The translations under genes and the position numbers were made by a program. From Pyronema omphalodes (Eukaryota; Ascomycota; Pezizomycetes; Pezizales; Pyronemataceae): a DNA stretch of 19,485 bases. The notes beneath the pieces were generated by a model. That model was not told the DNA's origin, ran no database searches, and saw nothing but the letters and a program-made list of their open reading frames with translations. The stretch covers positions 1 to 19,485 of the forward strand of contig JAJJXM010000189.1 of NCBI GenBank assembly GCA_024516155.1, read 5' to 3'. Positions within the stretch are counted from its first letter, which is position 1, and each line of letters opens with the position of its first letter. Positions 16,446 through 19,485 of the stretch are shown here, one piece after another.

Positions 16446-16647
16446 CTCGAGGAAACCCACCTCGTTCCCCCCCGCACTTACCCCCTTGTCCCTCGCTTAA
16501 CCCTAACTCCTCTCGCCTAGCCCTAGCTCCACCTCTTCGCTTAAACCCTAACTGTGACGTACGCCATCCCCAGCGTCACACCCACGAACCACAGCCCAGC
16601 TGTGGTTACAATCCCTCCCAGAAGCATATCCCTAGCGGTTCGTGACA

Positions 16648-16652
16648 CATGA
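16648..16652. repeat. Target site duplication of element 2, right copy (CATGA)
   Basis: Exact match to 8798-8802, directly after the LTR end GTGACA. Confidence 0.95.
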
Positions 16653-17934
16653 TTCTAAAATTGCAGGTCACTTCGGACAAGACAAAACTATTGAATTGAT
16701 TCGAAGGAACTTCTGGTGGCCGAAGATGGAAGAAGGAATAATAAATTATGTGAAGAGTTGTATGGAATATCAAAAAGACAAAAAGGCGCGGCACCTGAAG
16801 TATGGATTACTTCAACGTTTGGAATTACCCTATGCCCCATGGCAATCAATCGCCATGGACTTTATTACAGACCTACCGGAATCAAATGGATGTGATCAAC
16901 TCTGGGTAGTAGTTGATCAATTTTCAAAAATGGCCCACTTCATACCATTGCAAAAAGACGGCAAGACAACTGCAGACCTTGTCAGAATCTTTGCAAAAGA
17001 AATCTGGAAGTTACATGGGCTGCCAACAGACATTGTTTCGGATAGGGACTCCAGGTTCACAAGTACGACCTGGAAAGCATTTCTTGGGACACTAGCTATC
17101 AAGCCTAGAATGTCTACAGCGTTCCACCCTCAAACAGACGGTCAGACGGAACGACTTAACCAGACAATTGAAGCTTACCTCCGCTCTTTTGTCAATCATG
17201 AGATGGACGATTGGGTTGACTTATTGCCAATGGCAGAGTTTGCCTACAACAACTCAGTAACCACCGCTACAGAACTCTCACCTTTTTATGCGAATTACGG
17301 TTACGACCCCATTGCCAGCAACCCTACTGCAACTGCTGTGCGAAATCCAGGCAGCAAAGCATATGCCCATTGGATGCATACTGTGCACGAAGGAGCAAAG
17401 TTATCCTTACAGAAAGCACAAGAAAGAATGAAGAAGTATGCAGACCTGCAACGAAAGGAGGCCCCTACTTACCAAGTTGGAGACTTGGTTATGCTTGATG
17501 GACGACATATCAAAACACGACGACCATCACACAAACTGGATCATCAATTACATGGTCCATTTCAAGTCGAAAAAGTCATATCCCCGACAGCAATTCGTCT
17601 CACACTACCACGCAAATGGAAGATTCATAATGTCTTTCATATTTCCCTACTTCAGCCTTTCCACACCGGTACAAGAGCTCCACCAGATCCAAATAAAATT
17701 CTTAGGGAAGCAGACAATGTTGAGGGAAGCGAGGAGTACGACATTGATGAAGTTATGAGCAGTTATAAGTCAGGAAACAGAGTACTATACCTCGTTAAAT
17801 GGCTGGGGTTGCCTAACAAGAAAGATTGGACGGCGGAACCCTTCGACAACTTTTCAGTAGGAGGTCAGGAGAAGCTCAGAGAATTCCATCTCAAGCACCC
17901 TGATTCTCCGAGGGACTACCGACTCAAAGACTGA
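16648..17934 (+). pseudogene. Outer element Pol: integrase and chromodomain
   Basis: This continues the outer integrase after element 2. The zinc finger starts HDSKIAGHFGQDKT but its last ligand is lost: CMEY (16759-16770) instead of C-x2-C, a Cys-to-Tyr change explained by one G-to-A step. The DDE core is present: MDFITDLP, IVSDRDSRF (the usual Gly after SDR is Asp, again G to A) and DGQTER, with 35 residues between the last two. The GPF region (HGPFQVEKVI) and the FHISLLQPF motif follow. A chromodomain comes last (YDIDEVMSSYKSG, YLVKWLGLPNKKDWTAEPF), ending at TGA 17932-17934. The open frame can be followed back into the LTR, but that part is not integrase. Confidence 0.92.
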
Positions 17935-18105
17935 AGCTTAATGTTTTTTCCCACGTGGTTTTCATTAAGTTGAGTTGGTAGTAGGATGTAGGGGCTGGAG
18001 GACTACATATATAATTGATCACTCAATCACTTGGCTGCGGCGAGGTGCGATCACAGAATGATGAACTACGAGCTTCGGGACGAAGCTTGAACAGGGGGGA
18101 GGTGG
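17935..18105 (+). other. Outer element 3' untranslated region with polypurine tract
   Basis: Non-coding stretch between the Pol stop and the 3' LTR. It holds a perfect inverted repeat AGCTTCG-GGA-CGAAGCT (18071-18087) and ends in the polypurine tract ACAGGGGGGAGGTGG (18091-18105) abutting TGTCACAC. Confidence 0.7.
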
Positions 18106-18820
18106 TGTCACACCCTATAATGTGTGAAGATAGAATTGGTATCATATATAACGCTATGGAGAATATGGCAAACTCGACAGGAGAATGAATAATTGAGTTA
18201 GTATCCCGGGCCGGAACCCCCAGAGGAGCTCCGGCTAGCCACGTCACGTGATTCGTGACTTTCCGATAGGACCTCACGAGGATCCCGGCCCGAGGCGTCA
18301 AAACTATTATTCACTGTCAGTTTGGAGAGGACTCAGGACGGAGAAGGGGAAAGGAACACTTACCTCAGGGTGTCGACTTACCCTTGAGACAACTACGAAC
18401 GACGCTGATGGAGAACGAAGAAGACGACGAAAGGTCACCTCCTTATACCTGAGGAGTGTTCGGCAATACACGGCTACGATAGGGGCTGCATAGGAATAGG
18501 AGATTCCAAGAGGATGCAGATGCGGCCCAAGGATATCATCCGGTGTTACTAGTTGGGTGAACAGTGGGGCGAGAGATAAGGCAGAGTCTAGTCAGCAAAC
18601 AGGAGTGGAATGCAGGACAAGGGTCAACAGTGCATTAGCATGAGACAACGTCCAGCAGGGAACCCCACTCACAAAACCTGTTTGATGAAACTGATATGAC
18701 GCGTCCTTGGGCCTAGAGCTGCCAACTTGGAAACAATACGGCGTTTGCATCCACACCAGGGTGTGGCTGCGCGCAAGTGCGCGCAGGTGGGGCACATATG
18801 ACATCACACAGGAATGTGAC
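18106..18820 (+). repeat. Outer element 3' LTR (right end uncertain)
   Basis: It begins TGTCACAC directly after the polypurine tract and shares the TGTCAC start with both younger elements. The end cannot be fixed without the 5' LTR. The best mirror of the start is ATGTGACG at about 18814-18821, which would need a last-base change from CA; an alternative TGACA ends near 18803. TATA-like sequences occur at about 18143-18150 and near 18445. No coding potential was recognised. Confidence 0.6.
18751..18786. repeat. Two adjacent perfect inverted repeats
   Basis: CCACACC-AG-GGTGTGG (18751-18766) is followed without a gap by CTGCGCGC-AAGT-GCGCGCAG (18767-18786). Both could form strong hairpins. They lie near the presumed end of the outer LTR. 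Confidence 0.85.
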
Positions 18821-18865
18821 GGGGCAGTGCGCTCCGGTAGGGCACGGTATGCCTTATGATGTCAG
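18776..18865. repeat. Imperfect 50-bp-spaced direct repeat
   Basis: AGTGCGCGCAGGTGGGGCAC at 18776 recurs as AGTGCGCTCCGGTAGGGCAC at 18826, 16 of 20 positions alike, each followed by a similar ATGACATCA / ATGATGTCA stretch. Confidence 0.6.
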
Positions 18866-18941
18866 TGACCTCTACTTGCAATCGAGATTCTCCAGGGAGA
18901 TCTATGATGGCGCGACTCATACGATAAATGGCTCATGCGTC

Positions 18942-18960
18942 ATTTATTTATTTATTTATT
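18942..18960. repeat. ATTT microsatellite
   Basis: Four to five ATTT units, followed by AT-rich DNA to about 19022. Confidence 0.9.
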
Positions 18961-19485
18961 AACTCATACACGCATCCAACCGTAAGGTTATGGCGGAATC
19001 TACAGTAAATATAAAATTAAAAAACCCGGGTGTTAGGCCAGGCTCTCACTGGGTATGCCCCAGAGCTTGTCGTTAGGGTGTGGGGTTGTAGACCCCCAAA
19101 TCTCGTTGTGCTTTTGTTCGTCAAGCGTCGTCTGTTCCAGGAGCCCTGTACGCTCGGAGGCCACCTCGCCGGGTCGTTCCCCCATTTCCTCCACCCTTCC
19201 CCTCCCATTTTTAACCATTTTTCCGCCTTTATTTCCCCCACAAAGCAAAAACAAAACCAAAGCAAAGTTAAACAGCCGCCGGGCCACCTACGCCCCCACT
19301 CTCCTCCCCTCTCTCAACTCCTCCGCCGGTGTCTCCTGACTCTTTGCCCTTTGAAACACCCGGGCCCGCCCTGCCCCTCTTCTCCTCCCCTCTCTCCCCT
19401 TCTCCCTCCTTCTTCCTCAGCCTTCTCGCTGCCCCGCCTCGCCTCTCTCCCCTTCTTGTCGGTGGTGTTGTAAGTCCAAGATTGC
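18961..19485. other. Right flank without a recognised gene
   Basis: AT-rich to about 19022, then GC-rich, then a strongly pyrimidine-rich + strand from about 19170 with CTCCCCTCTCT-type runs at 19302-19450. Open frames here (one of 147 codons on +) are Pro/Ser/Leu-rich products of the base bias and show no domain. It may be another decayed repeat or a gene-flanking region; nothing decides. Confidence 0.5.

Larger units (their letters stand above)
8803..16647 (-). mobile_element. Element 2: Ty3/gypsy chromovirus with a third ORF, 7845 bp
   Basis: It has two 771-bp LTRs in direct orientation with TG...CA ends, differing at 8924/15998, 9340/16414 and 9385/16459 only (about 99.6% identity), and a perfect 5-bp target duplication. 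On the - strand: 5' LTR, self-primer site, Gag, -1 frameshift signal, a full-length Pol with chromodomain, a third ORF running into the 3' LTR, and a polypurine tract inside that ORF. No frameshift was seen in 4.3 kb of Pol. The one visible defect may be the missing ATG at the apparent Gag start. It is the most intact element in the window. Confidence 0.96.
15877..16647 (-). repeat. Element 2 5' LTR (right copy), 771 bp
   Basis: This is the partner of 8803-9573, with three substitutions. As the 5' LTR it should drive transcription: tandem repeat (16445-16311), TATATAA (16211-16205), inferred RNA start at about 16176 and R/U5 of about 300 nt to 15877. Confidence 0.96.
1..18820 (+). mobile_element. 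Outer degenerate Ty3/gypsy chromovirus, split by two insertions
   Basis: Three + strand pieces (1-168, 6585-8802, 16648 to about 18820) read in order as Gag, protease remnant, RT, RNase H, integrase, chromodomain, polypurine tract and 3' LTR. The left end, with the 5' LTR and primer site, lies outside the window. The reading frame continues across both insertion points once the target duplications are allowed for, so the pieces come from one element. It is inactive: frameshift near 88-90, stops at 6715-6717 and 6805-6807, an internal deletion removing the Gag zinc knuckle and protease active site, and a lost integrase zinc ligand. Its codons look AT-richer than those of the two insertions. 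The right boundary near 18820 is a guess because no second LTR is visible. Confidence 0.85.

Noticed and set aside
19030..19473. 147-codon + strand frame in the right flank
   Set aside because: Pro/Ser/Leu-rich product of pyrimidine-rich DNA, with competing frames on both strands and no recognisable domain.
1..19485. CRISPR arrays, bacterial operons, tRNA or rRNA genes
   Set aside because: No spaced direct repeats, ribosome binding sites or cloverleaf/rRNA signatures were seen. The content is eukaryotic retrotransposon.

Overview
The window is a nest of three Ty3/gypsy LTR retrotransposons of the chromovirus type (integrase with a C-terminal chromodomain). No host gene was recognised. The chromoviral architecture, self-priming signals and repeat-on-repeat structure suggest a repeat-rich filamentous fungus, perhaps an ascomycete. 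Nothing in the window fixes the species, so this is an inference.

Layout. An older, decayed element on the + strand ('outer') runs off the left edge. It survives as three pieces: part of Gag (1-168); the rest of Gag, a protease remnant, RT, RNase H and the start of integrase (6585-8802); and the remaining integrase, chromodomain, polypurine tract and 3' LTR (16648 to about 18820). Two younger elements, both on the - strand, interrupt it. Element 1 (169-6584) sits in outer gag, with 532-bp LTRs differing at 2 sites and a 5-bp target duplication carrying one mismatch. Element 2 (8803-16647) sits in the outer integrase zinc finger, with 771-bp LTRs differing at 3 sites and a perfect 5-bp duplication (CATGA). 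In both cases the outer reading frame continues across the insertion, which confirms the boundaries.

How the genes work together. Both young elements encode Gag and Pol in overlapping frames. Each has a GGGAAAA heptamer in the Gag frame, a 6-nt spacer and a hairpin, which is a textbook -1 ribosomal frameshift signal. Neither has a TGG-type tRNA primer site. Instead, the sequence 1-2 nt inside the 5' LTR is complementary over 9-10 nt to an LTR segment 35-39 nt downstream of a TATA-like box, about where the RNA should begin. This is the arrangement of self-priming retrotransposons such as Tf1. Element 1 is probably dead from frameshifts, two of them in 5-base homopolymers. Element 2 has a complete Pol frame.

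The most unusual feature is a third open frame in element 2, placed like env. It begins 5 nt after the Pol stop in a strong initiation context. It carries Cys/His clusters, an Arg-rich stretch and a C-terminal hydrophobic helix encoded entirely by the LTR. Element 2 Pol also has a six-copy acidic repeat between protease and RT whose core, DPFRMQ, echoes the DPFRLQ at the start of its own Gag. The right end, from about 18821, holds short repeats and pyrimidine-rich DNA with no convincing gene.
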